Of a stretch of DNA of 64,000 nucleotides, positions 1 to 9,458 are shown piece by piece. Position 1 is the stretch's first letter; each line of letters opens with the position of its first letter. The notes beneath the pieces were generated by a model, which saw only the letters and a program-made list of their open reading frames with translations, was not told where the DNA came from and searched no databases. Origin of the DNA: Arthrobacter sp. YN (lineage in GTDB: Bacteria; Actinomycetota; Actinomycetes; Actinomycetales; Micrococcaceae); contig NZ_CP022436.1 in assembly GCF_002224285.1 (NCBI RefSeq), positions 2,108,001 to 2,172,000 on the forward strand, written 5' to 3'. Position numbers and translations under genes: made by a program.

Positions 1-1112
1 TGCGTGTTCCTGCGCATGCAGCGTTGGACCAGACCGTTGGCTTGGCGCGTGCCGTCATCGGCGCAGGTCCGTCAGCCCTGATCAACGCCGTCCTGCGCAA
101 GGTCACTGCCCACAACATGGGCGAGTGGTTGGACATCCTGCTGGCCAACGAAACCGATGAAACCCGGATTGCCTCGCTGCGGCATGCCCACCCTGAATGG
201 ATTGTCCGCGCATTGCGCCAGTCCCTGGTCAACCACGGCCGTCCGAAGTCGGAAATTGATGACCTGCTGGAGGCGGATAATGCCGCGCCGGTGGTCAATC
301 TTGTGGCGCTGCCGGGTTTGGGAAGCCTGGACGAGGCTTTCGACAATGGGGCCACGGCAGGCGAACTGGTGGAAGATTCTGCCTTGTCCGCCGGTGGAGA
401 CCTCGGCCGCCTCGAGACGGTCCGTCGCGGAACCACCCGTGTCCAGGATGTCGGATCCCAGCTGGTTGCCCGGGCTCTTGCTGGCGTGGACCTTGGCGGA
501 GCGTCCTCGGGAAGTGAACGCTGGCTTGACTTGTGCGCAGGTCCGGGAGGCAAGGCCGCTCTTTTGGCTGCCCTGGCGCACCGGGACGGCGCTACGTTGT
601 TGGCCAATGAGCCCGCGCCACACAGGGCGAAGCTCGTTCAGCAGGCACTGTCGGCTGTTCCGGAGGACACATGGTCGGTACGGACGGGTGATGGACGCGA
701 CGTTGGTTCGGAGCAGGCGGAAGCTTTCGACCGCGTGTTGGTTGATGTTCCCTGCAGCGGGCTGGGAGCGTTGCGCAGGCGGCCCGAATCGCGCTGGCGG
801 CGCTCACCCAAGGACATTGGCGACCTCGGTCCGTTGCAACGTGACCTCTTGAAGTCTGCAATTGATGCAGTAAAGCCCGGCGGGGTGGTTGCTTATGTGA
901 CATGCTCGCCGCACCCGGCCGAAACCACCGCGGTTGTCAGCGACGTCATGGCCAAGCGTGAGGACCTGGAACTGCTCGACGCCGGGCAGGCGCTTGACGA
1001 TGTCAGCCTCACCGGGCGCTTGGGCGCAGGTCACGAACAAACAGCCCAGTTGTGGCCGCACGTCCACCAGACCGATGCCATGTTCATGGCCATCATCCGT
1101 AAAAAGCCGTAA
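1..1112 (+). CDS. rsmB: 16S rRNA (cytosine-C5) methyltransferase RsmB, 5' end outside window
   Basis: The frame is open from the left edge, so the start lies outside the window. The visible N-terminal part holds the NusB-like RNA-binding segment typical of RsmB (NAVLRKV). It is followed by a Rossmann SAM-methyltransferase domain with motif [13 protein letters not shown], the PCSG cysteine motif ([16 protein letters not shown]) and the second catalytic-cysteine region TCSPHPAET. The family methylates a cytosine near position 967 of 16S rRNA using a cysteine nucleophile; both active-site cysteines are present. The next gene, rpe, starts about 45 bp downstream on the same strand. In actinobacteria rsmB commonly follows fmt, which would be off the left edge. 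Confidence 0.93.
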   Translation, partial: RVPAHAALDQTVGLARAVIGAGPSALINAVLRKVTAHNMGEWLDILLANETDETRIASLRHAHPEWIVRALRQSLVNHGRPKSEIDDLLEADNAAPVVNLVALPGLGSLDEAFDNGATAGELVEDSALSAGGDLGRLETVRRGTTRVQDVGSQLVARALAGVDLGGASSGSERWLDLCAGPGGKAALLAALAHRDGATLLANEPAPHRAKLVQQALSAVPEDTWSVRTGDGRDVGSEQAEAFDRVLVDVPCSGLGALRRRPESRWRRSPKDIGDLGPLQRDLLKSAIDAVKPGGVVAYVTCSPHPAETTAVVSDVMAKREDLELLDAGQALDDVSLTGRLGAGHEQTAQLWPHVHQTDAMFMAIIRKKP

Positions 1113-1158
1113 CTGCCGGAACCCGGCATTCCATTTCCACCGACCCAGAGGGGCTGCT

Positions 1159-1833
1159 TTGTCTCAGTGCTGTATCAATCCGAGCATCCTGTCTGCCGAT
1201 TTCGTCAACCTTGAGGCGGAACTGCAGCGGATCAGCAATGCCGATGCCGTTCACGTCGACGTCATGGACAACCACTTTGTCCCCAACCTGACGCTGGGCC
1301 TGCCGGTGGTGCAGCGGATTCAGGCAGTCAGCCCGGTACCGTTGGACGCCCACCTGATGATTTCCGACGCCGACCGTTGGGCGCCTGCCTACGCGGACGC
1401 CGGCGTCGCTTCGGTGACGTTCCATGCGGAAGCTGCCATGGCCCCCGTCAAGCTGGCACGCGAACTGCGTGCGAGGGGCTCCAAAGCTGGAATGGCCCTT
1501 CGCCCGGCTACACCGGTTGAGCCCTACCTGGACATGCTCAGCGAGTTGGACATGCTGTTGATCATGACGGTGGAGCCCGGATTTGGTGGGCAGTCCTTCC
1601 TGGACATCACCCTGCCCAAGATCCGACGTGCGCGGGCTGCGGTAGAGGGCTCCGGCATCGGCGTGGCCATCCAAGTGGATGGGGGAATTACTGAGGAAAC
1701 CATCATCAGGGCCGCAGAAGCCGGTGCCAATGTGTTCGTGGCAGGCTCGGCGGTCTATGGGCACCAGGATCCCGCAGCGGCGATCGATCGGCTCCGTGCA
1801 GCGGGCCAGGCTGTGACGGAGACGTTCGCCTGA
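1159..1833 (+). CDS. rpe: Ribulose-phosphate 3-epimerase
   Basis: Interconverts ribulose 5-phosphate and xylulose 5-phosphate in the pentose phosphate pathway; cytosolic TIM barrel. The 224-residue protein begins [14 protein letters not shown], the family N-terminus, and carries [12 protein letters not shown] with the metal-binding His and Asp, the DAHLMI strand, [10 protein letters not shown] and the IQVDGGI phosphate-binding segment. The open frame runs further upstream, but homology begins at a TTG at 1159 preceded by the purine-rich AGAGGGG, so TTG is chosen as start. Ribulose 5-phosphate is also the substrate of RibB, encoded downstream, though a hairpin and a riboswitch separate the two units. 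Confidence 0.93.
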   Translation: MSQCCINPSILSADFVNLEAELQRISNADAVHVDVMDNHFVPNLTLGLPVVQRIQAVSPVPLDAHLMISDADRWAPAYADAGVASVTFHAEAAMAPVKLARELRARGSKAGMALRPATPVEPYLDMLSELDMLLIMTVEPGFGGQSFLDITLPKIRRARAAVEGSGIGVAIQVDGGITEETIIRAAEAGANVFVAGSAVYGHQDPAAAIDRLRAAGQAVTETFA

Positions 1834-1854
1834 CGACCGTCACCACATGTTACG

Positions 1855-1883
1855 AAGATGGCTGGGAATAGCCCGGCCATCTT
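1855..1883 (+). terminator. Hairpin after rpe
   Basis: Arms AAGATGGC and GCCATCTT pair perfectly, with further GGG/CCC pairing inside. It lies just after the rpe stop and before the FMN riboswitch. There is no long U tract, which is common for terminators in high-GC actinobacteria. Confidence 0.5.
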
Positions 1884-1912
1884 GGTAGTTGTGGCAGAAT
1901 AACAACACACAT

Positions 1913-2064
1913 ACGTGCTCCGGGGTCGGTGTAAGTCCGAACCGGCGGTTATAGTCCGCGACCCGCGAGCCATCGGATTCCAAGTGATTGGATCTTCGAT
2001 GGCAGACGGTTGAACTGGTGAAATTCCGGTACCGACAGTTAAAGTCTGGATGGGAGAAGCACGT
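1913..2064 (+). promoter_or_regulatory. FMN riboswitch (RFN element)
   Basis: The conserved RFN segments are present in order: CCGGGGTCGGTG near the 5' end, GAACCGGCGGT followed by AGTCCGCGA, a variable arm around 1970-2005, GGTGAAATTCCGGTACCGAC, and the 3' part AGTCTGGATGGGAGAA. The first and last bases (ACGTGCTC and GAAGCACGT) pair to close the P1 helix. The family binds FMN and shuts off downstream riboflavin biosynthesis or transport genes. It sits directly upstream of ribM-ribD-ribE-ribB-ribA-ribH. Confidence 0.95.
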
Positions 2065-2070
2065 ACAGTC

Positions 2071-2104
2071 ATGCCGTGGGCGTTCCTTTAGCGACGCCCG
2101 GCAT
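2071..2104 (+). promoter_or_regulatory. Hairpin downstream of the FMN aptamer, likely expression platform
   Basis: ATGCCG-T-GGGCGT pairs with ACGCCC-GGCAT around a 10-base loop, starting six bases after the aptamer ends. Position and strength suit a transcription-attenuation stem. No U tract follows, so termination through Rho or translational control remains possible. Confidence 0.5.
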
Positions 2105-2155
2105 TGCGCTGTCGTACACCCCCGGAGTCATCGCGGCTTACTGGGAAGGAACGGC

Positions 2156-2860
2156 ATGGACTTTCTGCGATGGCTCTTCGAAGCACAGATCCCCGTTGGG
2201 GGATCTGCTCTTGTCTTACGCGAAGTGCTTGGAAATATTTTTGGGCTCCTCAGCGCCCTCGGCGGTATGCGCCGCAAAGTCTGGGCTTGGCCGATCGGCA
2301 TAGTCGGCAACATCCTCCTGCTCACGGTCTTCCTGGGTAACGTCTTTGGTGCAGCTGCGCCGGCTACCCTGTGGGGGCAGGCAGCACGGCAGGTGATGTT
2401 CATCGCCGTCGCCATTTACGGCTGGTACCGGTGGCAGCAAGGCCGTCAATCGAGCAGCCAAGGGCGCGCCATTGTGCCAGGCTGGGCCAGCAACAAGGTC
2501 CGTATCGCTCTGGTTGGAGCCATGGTGGCCGGTACGGCAGCACTGACGCCCTTGTTTGATGCCCTCGGTTCCTACCCGCCGGTCTGGGCCGACGCCTGGA
2601 CCTTCATGGGGTCACTTCTGGCAACGTACGGCATGGCCCGTGGATGGACTGAGTTCTGGCTGATCTGGGTTGCCGTGGACATCGTAGGTGTGCCGTTGCT
2701 GTTCAGCGCCGGCTACTACGCCAGCGCGGTCATGTACCTGTTCTACGGCTTCTTCACCCTCACCGGATTCTTCGTCTGGTGGCGGGCCGAAAAGCGCGAA
2801 CGCGCCGGTCGTGATGCCAGCACACCGGACCTTGCACTATTGGCGGGAGTTACACGATGA
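2156..2860 (+). CDS. ribM: PnuC-family transporter, probably riboflavin uptake (RibM/PnuX type)
   Basis: A 234-residue polytopic membrane protein of the PnuC fold: MDFLRWLFEAQIPVG, then LSALGGMRRKVWAWPIGIVGN, with about seven hydrophobic segments and a basic C-terminal tail. PnuC proteins import nicotinamide riboside. However, actinobacterial members placed directly behind an FMN riboswitch (RibM/PnuX in Corynebacterium and Streptomyces) carry riboflavin, and this gene is the first behind the RFN element. I therefore infer riboflavin transport. The ATG at 2156 is preceded by GGGAAGGA at good spacing; a longer upstream open frame runs through the riboswitch and is not real. Its stop overlaps the ribD start by four bases (ATGA). 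Confidence 0.85.
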   Translation: MDFLRWLFEAQIPVGGSALVLREVLGNIFGLLSALGGMRRKVWAWPIGIVGNILLLTVFLGNVFGAAAPATLWGQAARQVMFIAVAIYGWYRWQQGRQSSSQGRAIVPGWASNKVRIALVGAMVAGTAALTPLFDALGSYPPVWADAWTFMGSLLATYGMARGWTEFWLIWVAVDIVGVPLLFSAGYYASAVMYLFYGFFTLTGFFVWWRAEKRERAGRDASTPDLALLAGVTR

Positions 2861-3996
2861 CGGCCGATCCAGCCCTCTACACTCCGGCGGAGCGCGCGGC
2901 CATGGATGCCGCACTCGCCGCAGCCCTTGCCGGTCCCCGCGGAGCCAACCCGTTGGTTGGGGCAGTCATCCTCAGTCCCGAGGGCCAGCAATTGGCGACG
3001 GGATACCACCGGGGTGCCGGCACTGCCCATGCCGAAGCAGACGCGATCTCCGAAGCCCGCAAGCAAGGCATCGACACCGTGGGAACAACCATGGTGGTGA
3101 CCCTGGAACCGTGCAACCATGTGGGGCGCACGGGACCCTGTGCGCAGGCAATCATGGCGGCGGGAATCTCAAAGGTGATTTACGCCGTCGACGATCCCCA
3201 CGACCCCGCTGCGGGCGGCGCCCGCACGCTCCGCTCCGCCGGGGTGGAGGTCCGTTCCGGGCTGGCCCTCGATCGGGCGTTCGACCTCAACCGCGATTGG
3301 TTCGACGCCGTTGCCGCCAAGCGCCCGTTTGTCACCTTGCACATCGCCCAGACGTTGGACAGCCGCATTGCGGCCGACGACGGCACCAGTCAATGGATTT
3401 CGAGCCCGGAGTCGCTCGCTGACAACCATGGGCTGCGGGGACTCATCGACGCCATCCTGGTGGGCACGGGGACCGTCCTGATCGACAACCCCCGGCTCAC
3501 TGCCAGGGACGCGGAGGGAGAACTCGCCAGCCGGCAGCCGGTCCGCGCCGTGATGGGTCTACGGGACGTCCCTGAAGATGCCGCGGTCCGGGGGACCGAC
3601 GGGCGCTTTGTGCACCTGCCAACACGGGATCCGGCAGAGGCTTTGGGCATGCTGTTCGACCAAGGAGTCAGGCACGTCATGGTGGAAGGCGGCTCGTCCA
3701 TCCTGAGCACATTCCTTGGTGCGCACCTCGTGGACGAACTGATCGTCTATATGGCTCCGACGTTGCTGGGATCCGGAACTCCTGCACTGCACGACCTCGG
3801 AATCACCACGCTGGCAGACGCCCAGCACTGGTCCTGGGACAACGCCGGTGGCGGAGCGGTCCGGACGCTCGGCAACGACCTTCGGCTGCACCTGCGGTCC
3901 CCAAGGGGCACCGCCGCCAATATCAAGAGTTTGGTTCCACACAAGAGTTTGGTTCCGCGCAGTGAAGCTGCGGAACATGTCACAGGAGGACACTGA
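2857..3996 (+). CDS. ribD: Bifunctional pyrimidine deaminase/reductase RibD
   Basis: Carries out the second and third steps after GTP cyclohydrolase II: deamination, then NADPH-dependent ribosyl reduction. The N-terminal cytidine-deaminase-like domain shows zinc ligands in AHAEADAI and EPCNHVGRTGPC. The C-terminal reductase domain has RPFVTLHIAQTLDSRIA and VEGGSSI. Length is 379 residues. An odd feature is an 18-base in-frame duplication near the C terminus (3924-3959) giving KSLVPH followed by KSLVPR, beyond the conserved reductase fold and probably neutral. Start and stop overlap the neighbouring genes, indicating translational coupling in the rib operon. Confidence 0.95.
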   Translation: MTADPALYTPAERAAMDAALAAALAGPRGANPLVGAVILSPEGQQLATGYHRGAGTAHAEADAISEARKQGIDTVGTTMVVTLEPCNHVGRTGPCAQAIMAAGISKVIYAVDDPHDPAAGGARTLRSAGVEVRSGLALDRAFDLNRDWFDAVAAKRPFVTLHIAQTLDSRIAADDGTSQWISSPESLADNHGLRGLIDAILVGTGTVLIDNPRLTARDAEGELASRQPVRAVMGLRDVPEDAAVRGTDGRFVHLPTRDPAEALGMLFDQGVRHVMVEGGSSILSTFLGAHLVDELIVYMAPTLLGSGTPALHDLGITTLADAQHWSWDNAGGGAVRTLGNDLRLHLRSPRGTAANIKSLVPHKSLVPRSEAAEHVTGGH

Positions 3997-4625
3997 TGTT
4001 TACGGGAATCGTTGCAGAACAAGGCACCGTGCTGGGCATTGAGCATGAGGGCGACGCCAGCGCCACGCTGCGGCTGAAAGCACCCACCACCACCGATGGC
4101 TTGGCCTTGGGTGGTTCCATCGCCGTCAACGGAGTGTGCCTGACCGCCACCCAAATCGACGGGCAGGACTTCAGCGTTGATGTCATGGGTGAAACCCTCG
4201 TCCGGACCACCATCGGCGGGTTGGCCCCGGGGGACACCGTGAACCTTGAACGCTGTGTTCCAGCGGGGGGACGGCTGGACGGCCACGTGGTGCAGGGGCA
4301 CGTGGACGGTGTGGGGGAGTTGCTGGAACGCGAGGCCCTCGGAAATTGGGACCGGCTGCGTTTCGGTGTCCCGGCCCCGCTGGCACGCTACATTGCCGAG
4401 AAAGGTTCGATCGCCGTCGACGGTGTCTCGCTGACAGTGACCGCCGTCAGCGCTGCTGCCGAACCGGCGCCGTGGTTTGAGGTGGGGCTGATCCCCACAA
4501 CGCTGGAAGAAACCGGGCTGGGAGCCAAGCCAGTGGGTGGCCACGTCAACCTGGAAGTGGACGTGTTGGCCAAGTACACCGAACGCCTCCTGTCCTTCGC
4601 GCCGCAGGCAGGGAGCACTCGATGA
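3996..4625 (+). CDS. ribE: Riboflavin synthase alpha subunit
   Basis: Catalyses dismutation of two 6,7-dimethyl-8-ribityllumazine molecules into riboflavin. The 209-residue protein shows the characteristic N-terminus [12 protein letters not shown] and two lumazine-binding repeats. Repeat 1 includes [12 protein letters not shown]; repeat 2 includes [13 protein letters not shown], with the linker [13 protein letters not shown]. The ATG overlaps the ribD stop (TGATG) and the stop overlaps ribB (ATGA). The symbol ribE is used for the alpha synthase; some schemes call it ribC. Confidence 0.96.
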   Translation: MFTGIVAEQGTVLGIEHEGDASATLRLKAPTTTDGLALGGSIAVNGVCLTATQIDGQDFSVDVMGETLVRTTIGGLAPGDTVNLERCVPAGGRLDGHVVQGHVDGVGELLEREALGNWDRLRFGVPAPLARYIAEKGSIAVDGVSLTVTAVSAAAEPAPWFEVGLIPTTLEETGLGAKPVGGHVNLEVDVLAKYTERLLSFAPQAGSTR

Positions 4626-5317
4626 GCGCCCCTGCCAAGACATCACCGGCCGGAACGCCCCGTACCGGACTGGATCCCGTGGAAGCGGCCATTGAGGCAA
4701 TGGCCGCGGGCCGGGCAGTGATCGTGGTGGACAACGAGGACCGTGAGAACGAAGGCGACATTATTTTCGCCGCCCAGCACGCCACGCCCAGCCTCATGGG
4801 ATGGACCATTCGGTATTCATCCGGCGTCATCTGCGTCCCTTTGGACGGCGAACGTGCTGACGCACTGGTGCTGCCTCCCATGGTGGAGATCAACCAGGAC
4901 GCCAAGGGGACCGCATACACGGTTTCCTGCGACGCAGCGATCGGCGTCAGTACAGGTATATCGGCTACGGACCGGGCTCTGACGGCCCGCGTTCTGGCAG
5001 ATCCGAGCAGCACCCCGGCCTCAATCACCCGTCCCGGGCATATTTTCCCGTTGCGTGCGGTTAACGGGGGAGTGCGTGAACGTCCGGGTCACACGGAAGC
5101 TGCCGTAGACCTGTGTCGTCTTGCCGGGTTGGCCCCGGTGGGTGTGATCGCAGAGTTGGTACATGATGATGGTGAAATGATGCGCTTGGACAGCCTGCGC
5201 GACTTCGCCGCCGACCATGGATGCCCCCTCATCTCCATAGAGGACCTGGTGTCGTATGTTGAGGCGGTAGAGTCCCAGACGGCACGTGTTTCACAGGAGG
5301 ACGAGGAGAAGCGATGA
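4622..5317 (+). CDS. ribB: 3,4-dihydroxy-2-butanone 4-phosphate synthase
   Basis: Converts ribulose 5-phosphate to dihydroxybutanone phosphate plus formate, supplying the four-carbon unit for lumazine. The acidic metal-binding signature [15 protein letters not shown] is present near residue 40, followed by [13 protein letters not shown] and [10 protein letters not shown]. At 231 residues it is a stand-alone domain. Many actinobacteria fuse this domain to GTP cyclohydrolase II, whereas here the two are separate genes overlapping by four bases (ATGA at 5314), which keeps them translationally coupled. Confidence 0.94.
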   Translation: MSAPAKTSPAGTPRTGLDPVEAAIEAMAAGRAVIVVDNEDRENEGDIIFAAQHATPSLMGWTIRYSSGVICVPLDGERADALVLPPMVEINQDAKGTAYTVSCDAAIGVSTGISATDRALTARVLADPSSTPASITRPGHIFPLRAVNGGVRERPGHTEAAVDLCRLAGLAPVGVIAELVHDDGEMMRLDSLRDFAADHGCPLISIEDLVSYVEAVESQTARVSQEDEEKR

Positions 5318-6018
5318 CCGCATCGACCACACGCAACAGCGAGCACACCGGCCCCGCGCCGCACTCTGTGACCGGCGGGCCAATCGTTCAACTGCCCACA
5401 GCCTTCGGCGATTTCGTGGCGCAGGCTTGGACGGACAATGAGACCGGCCACGAGCACCTTGCCGTGAGTTCCCCCAACCCGCCGAAGAACGGGCGTGCGC
5501 CGCTTGTACGGCTGCATTCCGAGTGCCTTACCGGTGACGTTTTCGGCTCGTACCGCTGCGACTGCGGAGAGCAACTCGCTTTCGCCCTGGAACTCATCCA
5601 CGCAGAAGGCGGCACCCTGCTCTACCTACGCGGCCAGGAAGGTCGCGGCATCGGACTGGCCAACAAGATCAAGGCCTATGCCTTGCAGGAAGCCGGGTTT
5701 GACACCGTGGAGGCCAATGAGCAGTTGGGCTTGCCGGTGGATGCGCGTTCCTACAGCGCGGCAGGCCAGATCCTCGCCGAGATGGGCCTCCACGAAGTCC
5801 GGCTGTTGAGCAACAATCCCGACAAACAGCACCGGCTCGACAAAGCCGGAGTGACTGTGGTGGAAATGGTGCCCACCGAGGTGCCCTCACGCGAACAGAA
5901 CCTGCGCTACCTGCAGACCAAGAAGGACCGGATGGACCACCGGCTGACGCTCGATGTCGAGCCTGTCAGCAATGGCAAGACGCCTTCGAACCACACCTTT
6001 GACAACAACCAAGACTGA
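5314..6018 (+). CDS. ribA: GTP cyclohydrolase II
   Basis: Opens the imidazole ring of GTP, the first committed step of riboflavin synthesis. The zinc site is visible as three cysteines in [20 protein letters not shown], followed by the active-site loop [13 protein letters not shown] and the C-terminal LLSNNPDKQ segment. It is 234 residues long with a Ser/Thr-rich N-terminal extension of about 30 residues. It overlaps the ribB stop by four bases. ribH begins 18 bases downstream, so the genes from ribM to ribH form one riboswitch-controlled operon. Confidence 0.95.
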   Translation: MTASTTRNSEHTGPAPHSVTGGPIVQLPTAFGDFVAQAWTDNETGHEHLAVSSPNPPKNGRAPLVRLHSECLTGDVFGSYRCDCGEQLAFALELIHAEGGTLLYLRGQEGRGIGLANKIKAYALQEAGFDTVEANEQLGLPVDARSYSAAGQILAEMGLHEVRLLSNNPDKQHRLDKAGVTVVEMVPTEVPSREQNLRYLQTKKDRMDHRLTLDVEPVSNGKTPSNHTFDNNQD

Positions 6019-6036
6019 ACGGATCCACAGCACACC

Positions 6037-6522
6037 ATGAGCGGACACGGCGCGCCCACTATTGACCTCACTACCCTCAAGCCTGAGGAAACCTCCCAGC
6101 TGAAGCTCGCCATCGTTGCGGCAAGCTGGCATACACAGATCATGGATGGCCTGGTGGATGGCGCACTTCGCGCCGCCAAGGAAGCCGGGATTGCCGAGCC
6201 CACACTCCTGCGGGTTCCGGGCAGCTTTGAGCTTCCGGTCGCCGCCGCCAGGCTCGCGCCACACTTTGACGCCGTGGTGGCACTGGGCGTGGTCATCCGC
6301 GGCGGGACACCGCACTTTGACTACGTGTGCCAGGCCGCGACGTCGGGACTCACCGATGTCAGCGTCCGCACCGGCGTGCCGGTGGGCTTCGGTGTCCTCA
6401 CTTGTGACACCGAGCAGCAGGGCTTGGACCGTGCAGGCCTGCCCGGTTCCAAAGAAGACAAAGGCCACGAAGCCGTCACCGCGGCCCTCGCCACGGCAGT
6501 GACGCTGAAGCAGTTCAGCTAA
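6037..6522 (+). CDS. ribH: 6,7-dimethyl-8-ribityllumazine synthase
   Basis: Condenses dihydroxybutanone phosphate with the aminopyrimidine to form lumazine. The 161-residue protein carries [21 protein letters not shown], the PGSFELP turn, [15 protein letters not shown] and [10 protein letters not shown], all core lumazine-synthase elements. It is the last gene of the riboflavin operon, closely followed by a strong hairpin terminator at 6544-6579. Confidence 0.95.
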   Translation: MSGHGAPTIDLTTLKPEETSQLKLAIVAASWHTQIMDGLVDGALRAAKEAGIAEPTLLRVPGSFELPVAAARLAPHFDAVVALGVVIRGGTPHFDYVCQAATSGLTDVSVRTGVPVGFGVLTCDTEQQGLDRAGLPGSKEDKGHEAVTAALATAVTLKQFS

Positions 6523-6543
6523 GGCCCGTTACCTGTGGCGCTC

Positions 6544-6579
6544 AAGGGGATGTGGGTGTGTCTTCACTCACATCCCCTT
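6544..6579 (+). terminator. Intrinsic-type terminator of the riboflavin operon
   Basis: An 11-bp perfect stem (AAGGGGATGTG with its complement) extends by four more pairs, one of them G-U, around a six-base loop. It lies 22 bases after the ribH stop and before hisE. Confidence 0.8.
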
Positions 6580-6635
6580 CGTCATGCAACGCCCCAACAA
6601 GCGGTGTCCGCCCCGGAGCAAGTAGTCTGGAGGGC

Positions 6636-6899
6636 GTGAAGAATTTCGAGACGCTGTTCGCAGAACTGAGTGAGAAAGCAGCGACCCGCCCGGCAGGCTC
6701 GCGCACGGTTGCCGAACTGGACTCCGGAATCCACGGCATCGGCAAGAAGGTGGTCGAAGAGGCCGCCGAAGTCTGGATGGCCGCGGAGTACGAATCGGAC
6801 GAAGCCGCTGCTGAGGAAATCTCCCAGTTGCTGTACCACTTGCAGGTCCTCATGCTCGCCAAGGGCCTCACTCTGGAGGACGTTTACAAGCATCTCTAG
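6636..6899 (+). CDS. hisE: Phosphoribosyl-ATP diphosphatase
   Basis: Second step of histidine biosynthesis: hydrolysis of PR-ATP to PR-AMP and pyrophosphate. The 87-residue protein starts [14 protein letters not shown] and contains [14 protein letters not shown] and the [18 protein letters not shown] helix, the acidic metal-binding core of the all-alpha NTP-PPase fold. The GTG at 6636 is preceded by CTGGAGGG at ideal spacing. An open frame starting earlier would run through the rib terminator, so it is rejected. hisG follows after 83 bases. Confidence 0.94.
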   Translation: MKNFETLFAELSEKAATRPAGSRTVAELDSGIHGIGKKVVEEAAEVWMAAEYESDEAAAEEISQLLYHLQVLMLAKGLTLEDVYKHL

Positions 6900-6982
6900 C
6901 CACGCCACTCCGCCTGCCTGTAGCGGAGCCCCTGCGTGGCCAAGGTGCCTGAAAACCTCCCTTCCAACAAGAAAGTCTCCCC

Positions 6983-7843
6983 ATGCTCCGTGTAGCAGTG
7001 CCCAATAAGGGATCCCTGTCCGAAGCCGCCTCGGCCATGTTGTCAGAGGCCGGTTACCGCCAACGCCGCGATACCCGCGAGCTGGTCATGGTGGACCCCG
7101 ATAACGACATTGAGTTCTTCTTCCTCCGTCCCCGTGACATCGCTGTTTACGTGGGCCAGGGAACGCTGGATGTCGGCATCACCGGCAGGGACCTCCTGCT
7201 CGACGCGAAGGTCGAAGCCGAGGAAATTCTTCCCCTGGGCTTTGCCCCCTCAACCTTCCGGTTTGCCGGTCCGGTAGGTGACTTTGCCGGCGTCGAACAG
7301 CTTGAAGGCAAACGCCTGGCCACCAGCTATGACGGCCTCCTGCGCGACTACCTCGCCGAGCGCGGCGTGAACGCCACAGTGGTTCGACTGGATGGTGCCG
7401 TGGAGTCCTCCGTACGCCTCGGTGTGGCGGACGCCATTGCCGACGTCGTCGAAACCGGCAACACCCTCAAGGCAGCCGGCATGGAGATCTTCGGTGATCC
7501 CATCCTGAAGTCCGAGGCCGTGCTCATCCGCCGCTCCGGTTCCGGTGGAGCAGCCAACGGTACAGCCAAAGAAATCGAGATCCTCATCCGCCGCCTCCAG
7601 GGCGTCCTGGTGGCCCGCCAGTACGTGCTGATGGACTACGACATCCGCAAGGACCTGGTGGAAGACGCCGCTGCGCTGACTCCCGGCCTTGAATCGCCCA
7701 CGGTGTCGCCCCTGCGTGATTCCGAGTGGGTTGCCGTGCGGTCCATGGTCCCCAAGAAAGAAACCAACCGCATCATGGACGAGCTTTACGACCTCGGTGC
7801 GCGCGCCATCCTGGTCAGCAGCATCCACGCCTGCCGCATCTAA
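6983..7843 (+). CDS. hisG: ATP phosphoribosyltransferase, long form
   Basis: Commits ATP and PRPP to histidine synthesis and is the feedback-regulated step. The protein (286 residues) begins MLRVAVPNKGSLSE, has the periplasmic-binding-like catalytic domain with DVGITGRDLL, and the PRPP-binding segment ADAIADVVETGNTLKAAGM. A C-terminal ACT-like regulatory domain of about 75 residues (ESPTVSPL onward, ending ILVSSIHACRI) marks it as the long HisG form, which does not need HisZ. hisF follows on the same strand. Confidence 0.95.
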   Translation: MLRVAVPNKGSLSEAASAMLSEAGYRQRRDTRELVMVDPDNDIEFFFLRPRDIAVYVGQGTLDVGITGRDLLLDAKVEAEEILPLGFAPSTFRFAGPVGDFAGVEQLEGKRLATSYDGLLRDYLAERGVNATVVRLDGAVESSVRLGVADAIADVVETGNTLKAAGMEIFGDPILKSEAVLIRRSGSGGAANGTAKEIEILIRRLQGVLVARQYVLMDYDIRKDLVEDAAALTPGLESPTVSPLRDSEWVAVRSMVPKKETNRIMDELYDLGARAILVSSIHACRI

Positions 7844-7890
7844 CCCACGCAGTGATCGAGTAGAGCCCCAGCAGAACTGAGGAGCAGCAC

Positions 7891-8667
7891 ATGGCTGTAG
7901 CCGTCCGCGTCATACCCTGCCTTGATGTCGACGCAGGCCGCGTCGTCAAAGGCGTCAACTTTGAAGGCCTCCGCGACGCCGGTGATCCGGTGGAACTTGC
8001 GCACCGTTACGACAATGGCGGGGCCGATGAACTGACGTTCCTGGATGTCACTGCCTCATCCGGCAACCGCGAAACCACGTTCGACGTCGTCCGCCGCACG
8101 GCTGAGGAAGTCTTCATTCCCCTCACCGTGGGTGGTGGTGTTCGTGGCGTGGCAGAGGTGGACAAGCTCCTGCGCTTCGGTGCGGACAAGGCGTCCATCA
8201 ATACCGCGGCTGTTGCGCGTCCGGAGGTCATTGACGAAATCACCCGTCACTTCGGCTCGCAGGTCCTGGTGCTCTCCGTGGATGCGCGCCGTACCCGCGA
8301 AGGTGACGTCCCGACGTCGTCCGGTTTTGAAGTGACCACCCACGGTGGCCGCACCGGAACCGGCATCGACGCCATCGCCTGGGCCAAGGAAGCAGCGGAC
8401 CGGGGCGTGGGCGAAATCCTGCTCAACTCGATCGATGCCGACGGTACCAAGGACGGTTTCGACCTTGAATTGATCCGCTTGGTCCGTGCTGCGGTGAACA
8501 TTCCGATCATTGCCTCGGGCGGCGCCGGGGAGCCGGCACACTTCCCGCCCGCCGTAGAAGCAGGAGCTGACGCCGTACTGGCCGCCTCGGTGTTCCACTT
8601 TGGGCCGGACGACATGATTGCCCAGGTCAAGGCCGCCATCCGTGAGGCCGGCTTCGAGGTCCGCTGA
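7891..8667 (+). CDS. hisF: Imidazole glycerol phosphate synthase cyclase subunit
   Basis: Uses ammonia delivered by HisH to make imidazole glycerol phosphate and AICAR. The 258-residue TIM barrel shows [20 protein letters not shown] with the catalytic aspartate, [19 protein letters not shown] and the second catalytic aspartate region in [15 protein letters not shown], then IASGGAGE. HisH and the other his genes are not in this window. A bidirectional terminator follows at 8686-8720. Confidence 0.96.
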   Translation: MAVAVRVIPCLDVDAGRVVKGVNFEGLRDAGDPVELAHRYDNGGADELTFLDVTASSGNRETTFDVVRRTAEEVFIPLTVGGGVRGVAEVDKLLRFGADKASINTAAVARPEVIDEITRHFGSQVLVLSVDARRTREGDVPTSSGFEVTTHGGRTGTGIDAIAWAKEAADRGVGEILLNSIDADGTKDGFDLELIRLVRAAVNIPIIASGGAGEPAHFPPAVEAGADAVLAASVFHFGPDDMIAQVKAAIREAGFEVR

Positions 8668-8685
8668 TCCGCAGAGATTAAAAAG

Positions 8686-8720
8686 CAAGGGAGGGTCACC
8701 GCACAGGTGACCCTCCCTTG
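8686..8720. terminator. Bidirectional terminator between hisF and the minus-strand gene
   Basis: A perfect 15-bp stem (CAAGGGAGGGTCACC and its complement) surrounds a five-base loop. AAAAAG precedes it and GGTTGTTT follows, so both strands carry a short U-rich tail. It separates convergent hisF and the TIGR03085-family gene. Confidence 0.85.
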
Positions 8721-8725
8721 GTTGT

Positions 8726-9369
8726 TTAAAGGCCGATGTCGGCGGACTGCAACAGCGCGACGGCGTCCGGCTGGCCTTCGAAGGTGACCAAAGCCTGGCT
8801 GGTGCGGCCGTGCGCATGCATGAGCAATTCGCCCGGTTCGCCTACAATGGCGACGGAAACGGGGGCGCGCTTGGCGACATGCCGCGGTCCGGTGGGGCGT
8901 ACCAGGACGATGCCGAGGTCTACGCCGCGGTACAGGAAGGCGGCCCGTTTGATGAGGTCGTCCCACAGGGCGTCCGAATATGCTTCGTCGAGTGCGCGGG
9001 GTGCCCAACGGTCGCCGGCACGGCGGACGTCCTCGGTGTGAACAAAGTACTCAATGAGGTTGGACGTCTCATCCAGGGCTTTGATCTTCAAGGGGGAGAG
9101 GGCCGGAGGGCCGGCGCGGAACGTCTTGATGAGGTCCGCGTAGGCGTCGGGGCTCTTGAGCTTGGCTGCAAGCTTGGAAGTGGCCTTTTCCGAGGCCTTG
9201 CCCAAACTGGGAATCAGAAGGCCCAAACCCACTGCAATCTTCCGTTCGCGCAGATACAAATGAGCAGCAAGATCCCGCGTCTGCCACCCTTCGCAGAGCG
9301 TGGGGAGTCAGGTCCGGCCGCCAGCAGGGTTTCGGCCAGTACTTCTCGGGAAGGATCGACGAAATGCAT
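8726..9369 (-). pseudogene. TIGR03085-family metal-binding protein, frameshifted
   Basis: The N-terminal 22 residues ([19 protein letters not shown]...) lie in one frame from the ATG at 9369. The remainder (from about 9300 down to 8726, including LYLRERKIAVG, EYFVHTEDVRRA, PRALDEAYSD) lies in another. At 9302-9305 the run is four Gs; inserting one restores an uninterrupted protein of about 214 residues reading [18 protein letters not shown] across the join. The family belongs to the DinB/mycothiol-dependent maleylpyruvate isomerase-like superfamily and its function is not established. All other sequence looks intact, so a real recent frameshift or a homopolymer error are both possible. Confidence 0.8.
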
Positions 9370-9458
9370 CACTTGTGAAACTAGCACGATCGGAGCGCTC
9401 TTGCGCACTGGAACCGCCGCAGAATCCGGCTCCCGTCAAAGGCACTAGACTTGATCTG

